Below are positions 32,979 through 43,524 of a stretch of DNA of 64,000 nt, piece after piece (within the stretch, counting starts at the first letter, position 1; the number at the start of each line of letters is the position of its first letter). Both the position numbers and the translations under genes were made by a program. The notes under the pieces are model-generated. The model ran no database searches and was not told the DNA's origin. It was given only the letters and a program-made list of their open reading frames with translations. The DNA is from DAOTWY01 sp003696565 (GTDB taxonomy: Bacteria > Chloroflexota > Anaerolineae > Aggregatilineales > Phototrophicaceae): the NCBI GenBank assembly GCA_034435635.1, contig DAOTWY010000025.1, positions 1 to 64,000 of the forward strand, in the 5' to 3' direction.

Positions 32979-34210
32979 TGCATCTTCTATTGTTATTTAT
33001 TCTGACATGGTTCTTGCAACCATCTGATGAGCCGATCCCAATAACAGTTGATCCAGATCAAGTTATTGGGGCGGTTAGCCAACTAAGTTATGGGGCGAAT
33101 TACGGTCCACTACAAGTTGTCACAGTAGATTTAATCCCTGCTATGCAACAATCTGGTTTGAATTATTTACGATTCCCAGGTGGACGCTGGGGGGACGAAA
33201 ACGATATCCGGTCTACTCAAATCGATGATTTGATGCGCATTGCTAGCATGACAGATGCTGAAGTAAGTATTAGTGTACGGCTGGAAAATGGTACACCAGA
33301 ACAAGCAGCAGAACTAGTTCGGTTGGTCAATATTGAAGGCGGGCACAATGTCCGTTTATGGAGTATTGGTAATGAGCCGAACCTGTTTGATGATTATGAC
33401 ACCGTGCAGCATAACCAAGAATGGCGGGCAATTGCAGAAGCAATGTTAGAAGTTGATCCGTCTATTCTGCTGATGGGACCGGATACCTCACAATTTACAG
33501 CGGATTTAGCCAATAATCCTAAAGACTCTGCTGGTCGGGATTGGGTAGAGGAATTTTTGCGGGCAAATGGGGATTTGGTTGATATTGTGACGGTGCATCG
33601 CTATCCTTTCCCGCGGAGCCTCAGTGCCCCGGTAACAACAATTGATGATTTGCGGGCAAATGTGACGGAATGGGACGATCTATTACCAACATTACGTGAG
33701 ATGGCATTCACCATTACAGGGCGTGAGTTACCCGTTGCGTTAACTGAAGTTAATTCACATTGGAGTTCTGCTGCTGGTGGAGAAGCCTCCCCTGATTCAC
33801 ACTTTAATGCTATTTGGTGGGCAGATGTTTTAGGGCGTTTGCTATTGGATGAGCCGTTTGCTGTGGCTTATTTTGATTTACAAAGTAGCCCACCCCGTGG
33901 CGGAACGGGACTTATGGCACGTTATGAGCCACGCCCAACATATTATGTCTATCAAATTTACCAACGATTTGGGACACAATTGGTTAAGGCTGAATCACCA
34001 GTGGATGACGTAACCGCTTATGCAGCATTGCGTGATGATGGCGCGTTAACAGTCATTGTTGTTAATTTATCTGACGAAGTCCAGACGATTACATTTGACG
34101 ATTTACAACCTATTGAGATGTGGCGATTTGACCAAGCGGGGTTTACCCAAGCAGACCCGACTTTAACGCTAACGCCGCAATCCATTACGTTGTTTGTCAT
34201 TAGCAATTAG
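32978..34210 (+). CDS. secreted clan GH-A glycoside hydrolase
   Basis: The 410-residue protein has a short N-terminal hydrophobic signal (~1-14), a TIM-barrel region with FPGGRWGDE near 65, the clan GH-A acid/base motif IGNEPN (~130) and the nucleophile motif ALTEVN (~258), then a C-terminal beta-sandwich (~335-410). This layout fits retaining enzymes such as GH39, GH51 or GH79; I cannot fix the family. It is translationally coupled to the permease genes, so its product is probably imported by them. A beta-glucan or related plant polymer is the likely target. Confidence 0.78.
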   Translation: MHLLLLFILTWFLQPSDEPIPITVDPDQVIGAVSQLSYGANYGPLQVVTVDLIPAMQQSGLNYLRFPGGRWGDENDIRSTQIDDLMRIASMTDAEVSISVRLENGTPEQAAELVRLVNIEGGHNVRLWSIGNEPNLFDDYDTVQHNQEWRAIAEAMLEVDPSILLMGPDTSQFTADLANNPKDSAGRDWVEEFLRANGDLVDIVTVHRYPFPRSLSAPVTTIDDLRANVTEWDDLLPTLREMAFTITGRELPVALTEVNSHWSSAAGGEASPDSHFNAIWWADVLGRLLLDEPFAVAYFDLQSSPPRGGTGLMARYEPRPTYYVYQIYQRFGTQLVKAESPVDDVTAYAALRDDGALTVIVVNLSDEVQTITFDDLQPIEMWRFDQAGFTQADPTLTLTPQSITLFVISN

Positions 34211-34236
34211 CCTTTGGTTTTTAGTGATTAGTGCTG

Positions 34237-34258
34237 ATCCACGCTGAAGCGCGTGGAT
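34237..34258 (+). other. 8-bp hairpin between glycosidase and phosphorylase genes
   Basis: ATCCACGC and GCGTGGAT pair over TGAAGC, followed by GTTGTTTTG. It is either a leaky terminator or an mRNA-processing stem that sets lower expression of the downstream phosphorylase. Confidence 0.45.
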
Positions 34259-34304
34259 GTTGTTTTGTGTTGCTTGTTTTTACCTCACGAATGGACAAAA
34301 TATC

Positions 34305-36743
34305 ATGAGCCATTTTGATGATCAACAACGAGAATATGTCATTACTCGCCCTGATACGCCGTTACCTTGGTTGAATTACCTGGGAAGCGAGGCATATTTT
34401 GGGATTATTTCCAATACAGGGGGCGGGTATTCTTTTTATAAAGATGCTCGGTTACGCCGCATCACAAGGTATCGGTATAACAATGTTCCATCGGATACAG
34501 GTGGGCGTTACATTTATGTGCGGGATAATGCAACTGGGGCGTATTGGTCGTCTACCTGGCAGCCTGTGCGCGCTCCATTAGATTTTTACACTTGTCGTCA
34601 TGGGATGGGCTACACGATCATTGAATCGGTTAACGCGGGTATCCGTGCCAAAGTGCGCTATTTTGTCCCCCCTGGGCAAAACTTGGAAGTGTGGACACTT
34701 GATGTAACCAATGAACGCCATGCACCAGCTGATTTAAGTTTATTCTCCTTGGTGGAGTTCAATTTATGGGATGCCTACGATGACATGACCAACTTCCAGC
34801 GTAATTATAGCATTGGCGAAGTTGAGATTGTGGATGGCGTGATCTACCACAAAACAGAATATCGTGAGCGGCGCGACCATTTTGCTTATTTTGCCTGTTC
34901 AGAACCAATCGCCGGGTATGATACAGCGCGGGATGCTTTTTTAGGGGCGTATCGTGGATTTGATGCACCGCTTGTTGTTGAACAAGGGCAGGCGACTAAT
35001 TCGCATGCTTATGGTTGGGCACCGATTGGTTCACATCAGGTCAATCTTCAGCTTGATGCCGGTGAAAGCCGCCGGATTATTTTCATCCTCGGCTATCATG
35101 AAAATCCCCAAGATGCCAAATTTGAAGCCCCAAATATTATCAATAAACAGACGATTAAACCCATCATTGAAACTTATCTCAAATCTGAGACGGTTGAAGC
35201 GGCATTTTCTCAACTAAAAGCTTATTGGGATAATCTATTAGGCATGATGCAGGTACAAACGCCAGATGATGACACCACCCGCATGGTTAATATCTGGAAT
35301 GCCTATCAGTGTATGGTGACGTTTAATTTATCTCGCTCGGCTTCGGGGTATGAATCCGGGGTGGGGCGTGGTATGGGGTTTCGTGATTCAAACCAGGATT
35401 TGTTGGGCTTTGTTCACATGATCCCAGAACGTGCGCGGGAGCGTATTTTGGATATTGCTGCCACACAATTGCCTGATGGTGGAGCGTATCATCAATATCA
35501 ACCATTGACCAAGCGCGGGAATGATGCAATCGGCGGAAATTTTAACGATGATCCGCTGTGGTTAGTTTTGGCGGTTGCCGCTTATTTGAAGGAAACCGGA
35601 GATTGGGCGATTTTGGATGAACCTGTGCCATATGCCAATCAACCCGGAACAGAACAGCCACTTTATGACCATTTACAACGGAGTTTGCAATATACACTCG
35701 ACCGACTGGGTCCGCATGGTTTGCCGTTGATTGGGCGGGCAGATTGGAATGACTGCTTGAACTTAAATACATTTTCTGCTGAACCTGGGGAGTCTTTTCA
35801 GACGGCGGATAGTAAAGATGGCAAAACTGCTGAATCGGTTTTTATTGCTGGATTGTTTATCCTTGCGGCAACGGAGCTAGTGGCAATTGCTGAGCATCGG
35901 CAAGACACATCCAGCGTAGCGCATTATCAGGCGGCTTTAGCACAAATGGAACAAGCTGTTTGGGAACATGGATGGGATGGTGCGTGGTTCTTACGGGCTT
36001 ATGACCACTTTGGGGAGAAGGTTGGCTCATCCTCTTGTGAAGAAGGGCAGATTTTTATTGAACCGCAAGGGATGTGTGTATTGGCTGGCTTGGGCTTACA
36101 AAATGGCAAGGCACAGCAAGCTCTTGATTCGGTTTATGAACGCTTAGCAACGCCACATGGTATTGTCTTACAACAGCCGGCTTATTCACGCTATTATATC
36201 CATTTAGGAGAAATTTCATCTTATCCGCCTGGGTATAAAGAAAACGCGGGTATTTTTTGTCATACGAACCCTTGGGTGATGATTGCTGAAACACGGATTG
36301 GGCGGGCAGACCGCGCGTTTGATTATTATAAACGAATTAACCCTTCCGCACGGGAAAAACTCAGTGATATTCACCGCTGTGAGCCATATGTATATGCTCA
36401 GATGATCGCTGGCAAAGATGCCCCTACCCATGGCGAGGCAAAAAACAGTTGGTTAACTGGCACGGCTTCTTGGAATTATGTGGCGATCACTCAATGGATA
36501 TTGGGTATTCGACCAACATATGATGGGTTATTGATAGACCCATGCATTCCTGCAGATTGGACGGCGTTTTCTGTACAGAGGCACTATCGTGGGGTGACTT
36601 ATCATATCACGGTACGCAATCCACATGGGGTGAATAAGGGCGTGGCTTCTGTTGTGGTGGATGGTCAACCAATTGATACACCGATTATCCCTGTCCAAAC
36701 GGGTAAAACGTCCGTCACTGTTGAGGTCATTATGGGAGAGTAA
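34305..36743 (+). CDS. GH94 phosphorylase, cellobiose-phosphorylase-like
   Basis: The 812-residue cytoplasmic enzyme matches GH94 disaccharide phosphorylases in length and order: N-terminal beta-sandwich (YFGIISNTGGGYSFYKDA, YRYNNVPSDTGGRY), helical linker, alpha6 barrel with ADWNDCLNLN (480-483 carry the catalytic acid) and C-terminal beta domain. It should split an imported beta-linked disaccharide, probably cellobiose, with phosphate into glucose 1-phosphate and a free sugar. The N terminus looks most like cellobiose rather than chitobiose phosphorylase, though specificity needs testing. The frame opens at 34257; ATG 34305 gives the family N terminus. Confidence 0.9.
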   Translation: MSHFDDQQREYVITRPDTPLPWLNYLGSEAYFGIISNTGGGYSFYKDARLRRITRYRYNNVPSDTGGRYIYVRDNATGAYWSSTWQPVRAPLDFYTCRHGMGYTIIESVNAGIRAKVRYFVPPGQNLEVWTLDVTNERHAPADLSLFSLVEFNLWDAYDDMTNFQRNYSIGEVEIVDGVIYHKTEYRERRDHFAYFACSEPIAGYDTARDAFLGAYRGFDAPLVVEQGQATNSHAYGWAPIGSHQVNLQLDAGESRRIIFILGYHENPQDAKFEAPNIINKQTIKPIIETYLKSETVEAAFSQLKAYWDNLLGMMQVQTPDDDTTRMVNIWNAYQCMVTFNLSRSASGYESGVGRGMGFRDSNQDLLGFVHMIPERARERILDIAATQLPDGGAYHQYQPLTKRGNDAIGGNFNDDPLWLVLAVAAYLKETGDWAILDEPVPYANQPGTEQPLYDHLQRSLQYTLDRLGPHGLPLIGRADWNDCLNLNTFSAEPGESFQTADSKDGKTAESVFIAGLFILAATELVAIAEHRQDTSSVAHYQAALAQMEQAVWEHGWDGAWFLRAYDHFGEKVGSSSCEEGQIFIEPQGMCVLAGLGLQNGKAQQALDSVYERLATPHGIVLQQPAYSRYYIHLGEISSYPPGYKENAGIFCHTNPWVMIAETRIGRADRAFDYYKRINPSAREKLSDIHRCEPYVYAQMIAGKDAPTHGEAKNSWLTGTASWNYVAITQWILGIRPTYDGLLIDPCIPADWTAFSVQRHYRGVTYHITVRNPHGVNKGVASVVVDGQPIDTPIIPVQTGKTSVTVEVIMGE

Positions 36744-36815
36744 GTTGCAACTTTTTACCCAAAGTGTCGTAATGTTATAATAGGGCGAATGGGCAAACGA
36801 CACACGGGAATATCC

Positions 36816-38930
36816 ATGCTTCAAACAATTGGGCAATATCAAATCATGGAACAGGTTGGTGCGGGTGGCATGGCAACAGTATTCAAAGCGCACCAACCCA
36901 AATTAGATCGTTATGTAGCGATCAAACTCATGCATCAAACGTTTATGCAGGATAACAATTTTGTGGCACGGTTTGAACGCGAAGCGCGGATTGTCGCCAG
37001 TTTAGACCACCCGAATATCGTACCTGTCTATGATTCTGATACGTTCAATGGGCAGCCTTATTTGGTGATGAAATATGTTGAGGGACGCACGCTCAAATTC
37101 TATATGGAGGAGCAACCGCTGACCTTGCCAGAGATTCGGCAAGTGATGTCTGCCATTTGTGATGCGCTGACTTATGCCCATAGTAAAGGGGTGTTACATC
37201 GCGATATCAAACCGTCTAACATTATCATTGATTCTGAAGGAATCCCTTATTTAACCGATTTTGGGCTGGCACGGATAGCACAACAAGGTGAATCAACTCT
37301 CAGTGTAGATACGACACTCGGCACACCGTTTTATATGTCGCCGGAGCAAGCGCAAGGCTTGCCAAATTTGGACGCGCGCACAGATGTTTATGCTATTGGT
37401 GTGATTTTATATGAGATGATGGTGGGGCGGGTGCCTTTTACGGGTGAATCAGCCTATGCCATTATCCATAAGCAGATTTATGCTGCACCACCCCGCCCAA
37501 CAGATTTAAACCAAGATTTACCCTTACAAGTGGAAAATGTCTTGTTAAAGGCTTTAGAAAAAGACCCTAACAAGCGTTATAAAACCCCGAATGATCTGAT
37601 GCGTGCTTTTGAAAACGCACTGATGGATTCAGGGTTGCAAGAGTTAGATTCCAGTCGTGTAGAAAAAGCCAAACAATTGGCATCTCATCTACAACAATTT
37701 ACACCCGGTGGTGGACAATACAATAGTTTACGGGTGGATCAATTTGGTAAACGGGTGGTCGTTGTTCCAATTGTAGACAACCCACCAACGTTGAACCTAA
37801 GCCCGATAGAATGGGTGGAACTGTTTGTGCAGCGCGTTCGTTTGGCAATTGAGGATATGCGTCAGCAATGGCGAGATCGTAATTTCCGCACACGTTTTGA
37901 AGAAGTTGTTTATGACATTCGGGAAGATGTTCAGCGGGTATTACCAACTAACCTTAGTTCTAACCTTAGCCAAAATTTGAGTAAAATCCCTTCCCCTGTG
38001 CCATCAACACAAGCAGAAGAACCGGCAACACCGCGTTATTCAAACAGACGTGTTGTAGAGATTAACAGTGAATGGGGGACGGATGAGGCTTCTATCCGCC
38101 GACGCGCCAAAAAACGGCTTAGACAACGGCGCGGTTTGATTATCCACACACTGGTTTATTTCCTTGTTATGCTAGTGTTATTCAGCTTTCAAGAGATGAC
38201 GAGTTTGGCAATTGTTCAAGGCTTAAGCTCGCCAGAGTTTGCTGCCGAAGTTGGGGCGCGTGGTGCACAAATTGGTGAGGCGTTAATGCCTTTGGCTCAG
38301 TTACCTTGGGCGATGTTTGTTGCTTTGATATGGGGTAGTGGGTTGGTTAGCCATGCTTTGCGTGTATTTTATAACTCCGGGGCGCGGTTACGGCGTAAGC
38401 GAGAGCGTATTCAGCGCGATATGGTGATGTATTATGGTGAAAACTGGCAGGATGAGGTCAGTGATGCGACATATCAGCGTGTGCGGCGAAGTGTAGAAAA
38501 ACGTGCCAATAAAATTGTGGCGTTGTTATCTCATTTTGTGGCGGCGACGGCGATTACTGTCGTGGTTTCTATAGGCTGGGAGCCGATTAGTGAAATGATC
38601 CAAAACCTTCACAGATTAGATGAAACGTCTCGTGTGCCGTTAATATTGCCGCCGGTGCCGTATATTGTGATGATTTTGATGTATGTCTCTGTGCTGATTC
38701 ATGGTGTGGTGAATATACTCACCTGGCTGACGGGTATTGATGACCGGGAACGGGCAATTCAGCGTGAAATTGCCCGGGAGCGTGAGCTGGTTGGCATCAA
38801 TCAACCTGTTAAAAAGCGTAAAATTGAAGAACTTGATGAATATATCCCCCCACAAGTCCGCCTAACAAACGACGGCGAATTTACAGAGAGTTTTATTGAT
38901 GAGATGCAAAACCAGCAGAAACAGTCATAA
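36816..38930 (+). CDS. Ser/Thr protein kinase with two C-terminal 2TM domains
   Basis: The 704-residue kinase has GAGGMATVFKAH, VAIKLM, HRDIKPSN, DFGLAR and SPEQAQG in residues 1-275. A linker with low-complexity (NLSSNLSQNLS) follows. The C-terminal ~270 residues hold two copies of a 2TM domain: a basic helix then two membrane helices (RRRAKKRLRQRRGLIIH..., and later RRSVEKRANKIVALLSH...). The start at 36816 has GGGAA 5-6 nt upstream; the open frame extends to 36789. It converges on the large sensor kinase gene with a 10-bp gap. Confidence 0.92.
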   Translation: MLQTIGQYQIMEQVGAGGMATVFKAHQPKLDRYVAIKLMHQTFMQDNNFVARFEREARIVASLDHPNIVPVYDSDTFNGQPYLVMKYVEGRTLKFYMEEQPLTLPEIRQVMSAICDALTYAHSKGVLHRDIKPSNIIIDSEGIPYLTDFGLARIAQQGESTLSVDTTLGTPFYMSPEQAQGLPNLDARTDVYAIGVILYEMMVGRVPFTGESAYAIIHKQIYAAPPRPTDLNQDLPLQVENVLLKALEKDPNKRYKTPNDLMRAFENALMDSGLQELDSSRVEKAKQLASHLQQFTPGGGQYNSLRVDQFGKRVVVVPIVDNPPTLNLSPIEWVELFVQRVRLAIEDMRQQWRDRNFRTRFEEVVYDIREDVQRVLPTNLSSNLSQNLSKIPSPVPSTQAEEPATPRYSNRRVVEINSEWGTDEASIRRRAKKRLRQRRGLIIHTLVYFLVMLVLFSFQEMTSLAIVQGLSSPEFAAEVGARGAQIGEALMPLAQLPWAMFVALIWGSGLVSHALRVFYNSGARLRRKRERIQRDMVMYYGENWQDEVSDATYQRVRRSVEKRANKIVALLSHFVAATAITVVVSIGWEPISEMIQNLHRLDETSRVPLILPPVPYIVMILMYVSVLIHGVVNILTWLTGIDDRERAIQREIARERELVGINQPVKKRKIEELDEYIPPQVRLTNDGEFTESFIDEMQNQQKQS

Positions 38931-38940
38931 TAGTCTATTG

Positions 38941-41900
38941 CTAGCTGGTGTTGTTCATGTGTGTGGAATGTATGTCTGTTTCATTCGTTAACGGTAGCCG
39001 TATTGTAAAGCATGTGCCTTCATTTTCTTTACTCTCTACGGTGATTTCTCCATGATGCAGCTCAACAATTTCCTTGGTGATACTTAAACCCAACCCCGCG
39101 CCGGTGCCATCATTTTGCACCCGGAAGAATGGCTTAAACACTTCTGGTAAAAGATGTTCAGGAATGCCGATGCCAGTATCACAAATAGATAGGATAATCT
39201 GCCCTTGTTGCTGAGTTACCAACACGCTGATCTTTCCGCCTTCTGGGGTGTAGTTAATCGCGTTTGTAATGAGGTTGGTGATGACCTGATTCAAACGTTC
39301 TGGATCAGCATAAAGATGTAGAGGAGTTGTCGGCATATTGATTTCAAGTTGTTGTGATTTTTTATGCGCTTCTGGCTGTTGAATTTCTACCACCCGTGCA
39401 ACAATGTTTTGTAAGATAATGGGTTCTGGTTCGAGTTTGATAACCCCCTGTTCAAACCGAGAAACATCTAATAGATCATCTACAAGCTTGCGCATGCGGT
39501 CTGTAACACTTTCTAAGACAGGGAGTTGCACGTCGATCGTTTCTGGTTTACGTTTGAGCAAATACAGACGTGTTTTCATATTTGTGATAGGTGTACGCAA
39601 TTCATGTGATGCGGTGGAGATAAAGCGCGCTTTTTGGGCTTCTAACCGCTTTTCTGCGCTAATATCTCGCATCACCACAACAACCCCTACAATATCACTA
39701 TCAGCATTGCGGGTCGCTGTAGCGATGATGGCAACATCGATCACGCCATCCCCGCGTTGGACTTGACTTTCTCCGCGCCAAATTTGTTGTTTGTAAACTT
39801 CTTGGATGATTGTATACCCTAAATCTGGATTTTGATGGAACAGACTATGCCATAGGGTGCTATCTGTCATCCACTCATCAGCAGAGTGCCCGGTTAACAA
39901 CTCAAAGGCTGGGTTGATATAGCGAGCATGTCCGTCGATATCAAAATAGATTACACCTTCTATCATCGATTCCAGAATAGCCTGAAGACGGGCGCGCTCA
40001 GTCTCTAGTTCAATTGTTGCTTCCTTTACACGCTGATTGAGTTCATCAGCATGCCGGCGGGTGGCATCAAACAGTTGAGCGTTGCGGATAGCAATCCCTG
40101 CCTGGTTAGAGAAAGCTTGTAAGCGATGAGTATCTTCTTGGGTGAATTGCCCCTCAAAACGACTGCCCATACTGATAAAACCGATAACACGCCCTTCTGC
40201 TTGAATAGGCACACACAAATAGGCGCGTAGCCATTCATTTGGCTCTAATGCCACCCATTTGTCATGGGTTGTTACATCGGAGATAGCCACACCCTGCCGC
40301 GTATTATAAATCTGGCTGTGTAATGGCAAGGAATCCAAGTAATAACGCGCGTTAGATGCCATGTTTATGCTGATACCATGTTGCCATTCTCGATAGCGAA
40401 TAGTTCTAAGAAAGATGTCATTTTCCACTAGCATAATCGCGGCGGCATCATGTGGTGGAACAACTCGCTCAGCATAGCTTAAAATACGATCTAAAACAGT
40501 TTCTAATTCTAGTGATTCACTGAGTGATGCAGCGGCTGCACTGAGTGCCTCAGCTAATAGTCGTTGTTCACGTTCGGCTTGTTCTGCGCGTAACCGCTCA
40601 CGGATTTGCTCACGTAGTTCCTCATTGGATTTTTTAAGTTCAGCCGTGCGGACTTCTACCCGTTGTTCTAACAGCTCATTAGCACGTCGTAAGGTGAATT
40701 CTGCTTGTTTGCGTTCCGTAATATCGGTACAAACCGCTACTAGGCTATAGGTGTTGTTTGTTGAAGGTTGCACTTGAATTTCTTTGCGCAACCAGCGTAA
40801 AGACCCATCCGCCCGGCGGCAACGCACCTCAACCGCATAGGTTTGGCGATTATTTTGAATAGCATGATAGCTTTCTCGTATTAACTGTGCCCAGTCATCC
40901 GGCAAGATGCTGGCTTGTAGGGCATCTGCATAAGATTGCCCTGGAGACATCATCAGGGGGAGGAAGTTACGCGCTGCGGCTTCGCTGGAGATATTGAGGT
41001 TGAGCGTTAAGTTGTCCACATCATATACAATAGCTGACCACAATAAACAATGGGCACCACTTACCACATGCGCTAATCTGTCTTCTGCTTGTTTAAGGCT
41101 GGTTACGTTGCGCGTGATGCCAATCAATCCAAGTGGTTCGCCATCAGAATTATAAAGAGGGACTTGTGTTGCTAAAAGCCATTCCCGTTCTTGAGTGGGG
41201 GTAGAGGCTTGTATTTCCACGGTGATAGGTTGACGGATGTTTTGGATGAGATGCATTGCTGCTACCTGTTTGGCATTTGCAATTTCTTCGTCAAAATAGT
41301 CATAATTTGTCGCGCCGATGGGATTGATGTGTGGTGCTTGTTTAATTAGCCGTTCCAGATATGGTTTATTTGCCAGTACTAAGCGACCATCCATATCCTT
41401 GTAATAGACTTCATCCGGGATATTATCAATCACAGAACGTAATAGATTGCGTTCTTGTTCTAAGGCGCGGTCTGCCAAGCGCAACGCTGTCACATCACGG
41501 TTAACCCCAACAATCCCGATGATTTGTCCATGCCGATTACGAAATGGAATTTTGCTGCTGAGATAAAATCGCTCTTCTTTTGTTTGTGGATCAATGATGA
41601 TGTTTTCTTTGTCAATTAATGACTGACCAGTTTCAAAAATTGTGAGTTCTTCTTGATAATATTCGCTGGCTTTTTCCAACGGAAAGAAATCAAAATCAGT
41701 TTTGCCGATTACATCCTCTAACGATTGTGCCTTCATATGTTGAATAGTGGCGTGATTCACGGTGATAAAACGGGATAGTGTGTCTTTAACATAAATATGA
41801 TCTGGTAAAGTATCGATCAATGTGCGTAATAAGTTACGTTCTTCATCGAGTTGTGCTTGGGCTTGTTCCCGTTCAATAATCTGTTCTTTTAATTGTTGGT

Positions 41901-43218
41901 TCGCTTGTGTTAGCTCGGCAGTCGCTTCTGCTATTTTTTGTGCTAAGGCTTCATTGGCTTGTTGCAACACTTCATGATAACGGGCATTTTGAATGGCGAT
42001 CCCAGCTTGATGTGCAAACGCCATCAAATTTTGTGCATCGGTTTCATTGAATTGTTTCGGTTGTGAATGCTCCAGGCTGATAAATCCAATAATTTGTTTA
42101 TCTACAAAAAGAGGGGCGGCGACATTGGCACGAATCCACTTCGTCCCATCAATAATTGCCCAGTTAGGGTCTTGCTGGGTATCACTGATCAGATAAGGAC
42201 GCTTGTGTTGGGTAATCCAGTGTAGATTATAAAAATCTGATAACCGGACTGGGAAAATGTTAGATAATTGTTGTTGATCTTGTTCAGTGTATCCCCAAAA
42301 GCCCACAATTTGAACTTGATCAGACGGGGTGAGCATCATCACGGTTGCTGCTTCTGCATCAAAAACTTGCGCCGCTTGCTCTAATATATGTTGAATGACT
42401 TCATCCATATTCAGGGTGCTGTTGAGTATAGCAGCAGTTTCTCGTAAGGCATCTGCTAGTTGACGCTGAGCTTTTTCTTGCGTTTCAATTAACTTGCGGC
42501 GGGTAATATCTCGTGCAAAACAAAGAATTGTTGGGACACCGTCATACTGCAAAAACTGTGAGCTAATCTCTGCTGGGATAACACGCCCATCTTTTGTACG
42601 ATACCCTTGTTCAAAAATTTGATATTCTTCAGGCTGTATAGGATCGATGATCTCGGTGATAGAGGGATAACCCTCTAAAGAGACTTCTAACTCATTATGA
42701 GTCATATTGAGTAGTTCAGCTCGGGTATAACCTAACCAGGCTTCTGCTTGCTGGTTTGCATCCAAAATCTGATTGGTACGTTGATCGATAATAAAAATAG
42801 CATCCTTTGCGGAATCAAATAGATGTTGATATTTGCGCTCCGCTTGTTGGGTGATCTGCCGTTTAAGCCGTGCTAGTGTTTTGATGCGGTTATAAATCAG
42901 AGCATCGCTAGCTGGCATGATAATACAGTCATCTGCGCCGGCGGCGATTAATCGCTCGACTGCTGGTTCATCACATAAGCCAAGTATCAGCGTTAATTCG
43001 GTATCGATCTGTTGGCGGATGGCAGCACAAATGGTTGTTGCATCTTCTAGTCTGGAATCCAATAAAACGAACATGGGTTGTTCGGTTTGTAAGGTTTGTA
43101 ATGCAACATCTATTGATTCAGCACAATATACACCAAAATCTTCTAATGCTGGTAAGATAACATCGGGCTTAGCACTGACCAATAAGATCGACGTTCTATC
43201 TGTCATCAAATTTGTCAT
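38941..43218 (-). CDS. large multi-PAS/GAF sensor histidine kinase
   Basis: The 1425-residue cytoplasmic kinase has an N-terminal receiver-like domain (~1-120) with an Asp at the acceptor position but MPASD where the Lys should be, so it may not be phosphorylated. Then PAS (~125-245), GAF (~250-420), coiled coil, three PAS (~455-835), coiled coil, GAF (~870-1040), PAS (~1050-1170), HisKA (SHELRTPITNM) and HATPase_c (NLITNAINYTP, GTGAGLGLSI). No membrane helix is seen. GAF and PAS domains suggest sensing of small molecules, redox or light; no bilin or heme residue is obvious. No response regulator is adjacent. Confidence 0.93.
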   Translation of the reverse strand: MTNLMTDRTSILLVSAKPDVILPALEDFGVYCAESIDVALQTLQTEQPMFVLLDSRLEDATTICAAIRQQIDTELTLILGLCDEPAVERLIAAGADDCIIMPASDALIYNRIKTLARLKRQITQQAERKYQHLFDSAKDAIFIIDQRTNQILDANQQAEAWLGYTRAELLNMTHNELEVSLEGYPSITEIIDPIQPEEYQIFEQGYRTKDGRVIPAEISSQFLQYDGVPTILCFARDITRRKLIETQEKAQRQLADALRETAAILNSTLNMDEVIQHILEQAAQVFDAEAATVMMLTPSDQVQIVGFWGYTEQDQQQLSNIFPVRLSDFYNLHWITQHKRPYLISDTQQDPNWAIIDGTKWIRANVAAPLFVDKQIIGFISLEHSQPKQFNETDAQNLMAFAHQAGIAIQNARYHEVLQQANEALAQKIAEATAELTQANQQLKEQIIEREQAQAQLDEERNLLRTLIDTLPDHIYVKDTLSRFITVNHATIQHMKAQSLEDVIGKTDFDFFPLEKASEYYQEELTIFETGQSLIDKENIIIDPQTKEERFYLSSKIPFRNRHGQIIGIVGVNRDVTALRLADRALEQERNLLRSVIDNIPDEVYYKDMDGRLVLANKPYLERLIKQAPHINPIGATNYDYFDEEIANAKQVAAMHLIQNIRQPITVEIQASTPTQEREWLLATQVPLYNSDGEPLGLIGITRNVTSLKQAEDRLAHVVSGAHCLLWSAIVYDVDNLTLNLNISSEAAARNFLPLMMSPGQSYADALQASILPDDWAQLIRESYHAIQNNRQTYAVEVRCRRADGSLRWLRKEIQVQPSTNNTYSLVAVCTDITERKQAEFTLRRANELLEQRVEVRTAELKKSNEELREQIRERLRAEQAEREQRLLAEALSAAAASLSESLELETVLDRILSYAERVVPPHDAAAIMLVENDIFLRTIRYREWQHGISINMASNARYYLDSLPLHSQIYNTRQGVAISDVTTHDKWVALEPNEWLRAYLCVPIQAEGRVIGFISMGSRFEGQFTQEDTHRLQAFSNQAGIAIRNAQLFDATRRHADELNQRVKEATIELETERARLQAILESMIEGVIYFDIDGHARYINPAFELLTGHSADEWMTDSTLWHSLFHQNPDLGYTIIQEVYKQQIWRGESQVQRGDGVIDVAIIATATRNADSDIVGVVVVMRDISAEKRLEAQKARFISTASHELRTPITNMKTRLYLLKRKPETIDVQLPVLESVTDRMRKLVDDLLDVSRFEQGVIKLEPEPIILQNIVARVVEIQQPEAHKKSQQLEINMPTTPLHLYADPERLNQVITNLITNAINYTPEGGKISVLVTQQQGQIILSICDTGIGIPEHLLPEVFKPFFRVQNDGTGAGLGLSITKEIVELHHGEITVESKENEGTCFTIRLPLTNETDIHSTHMNNTS

Positions 43219-43335
43219 TTCAATATTAGTTCATTGTTCTATTTACATTATCTCGAAAAAAACTGATCAACACAATGAAGAATACAACCCTTGAATTTCT
43301 CCTCTGGTTTATGATAGGATATTGCCAGTCTAGTT

Positions 43336-43407
43336 TGGGGAGTCGCCAAGCGGTAAGGCACCGGACTTTGGATCCGGCATTCGTAGGTTCGAATCCTACC
43401 TCCCCAG
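43336..43407 (+). tRNA. tRNA-Gln (anticodon TTG)
   Basis: The acceptor stem TGGGGAG/CTCCCCA is perfect, the anticodon arm CCGGA-CTTTGGA-TCCGG gives TTG (reads CAA/CAG, glutamine), and the T arm contains GGTTCGAATCC. The discriminator base is G and no CCA is encoded. In a GatB-containing organism this tRNA may be charged by the indirect route. Confidence 0.97.
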
Positions 43408-43430
43408 CACATTTTTGATAAATATCTGCT

Positions 43431-43463
43431 AAAAAATCGCCGATCCCCCTATGGCGATTTTTT
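43431..43463 (+). terminator. terminator of the tRNA-Gln transcript
   Basis: AAAAAATCGCC and GGCGATTTTTT form a perfect 11-bp stem over an 11-nt loop, ending in a T-run. It is 23 nt after the tRNA. Confidence 0.85.
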
Positions 43464-43524
43464 GATTCAATTAGGCAAAACGTTATAATTTAAAAAATGG
43501 TTATTTTGAAAGGTGTTTTGTTAT

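Noticed and set aside
43291..43315. Promoter for tRNA-Gln (TTGAAT and TATGAT)
   Set aside because: The spacing is only 13 bp, too short for a normal sigma-70 promoter. The -10 box alone may be real.
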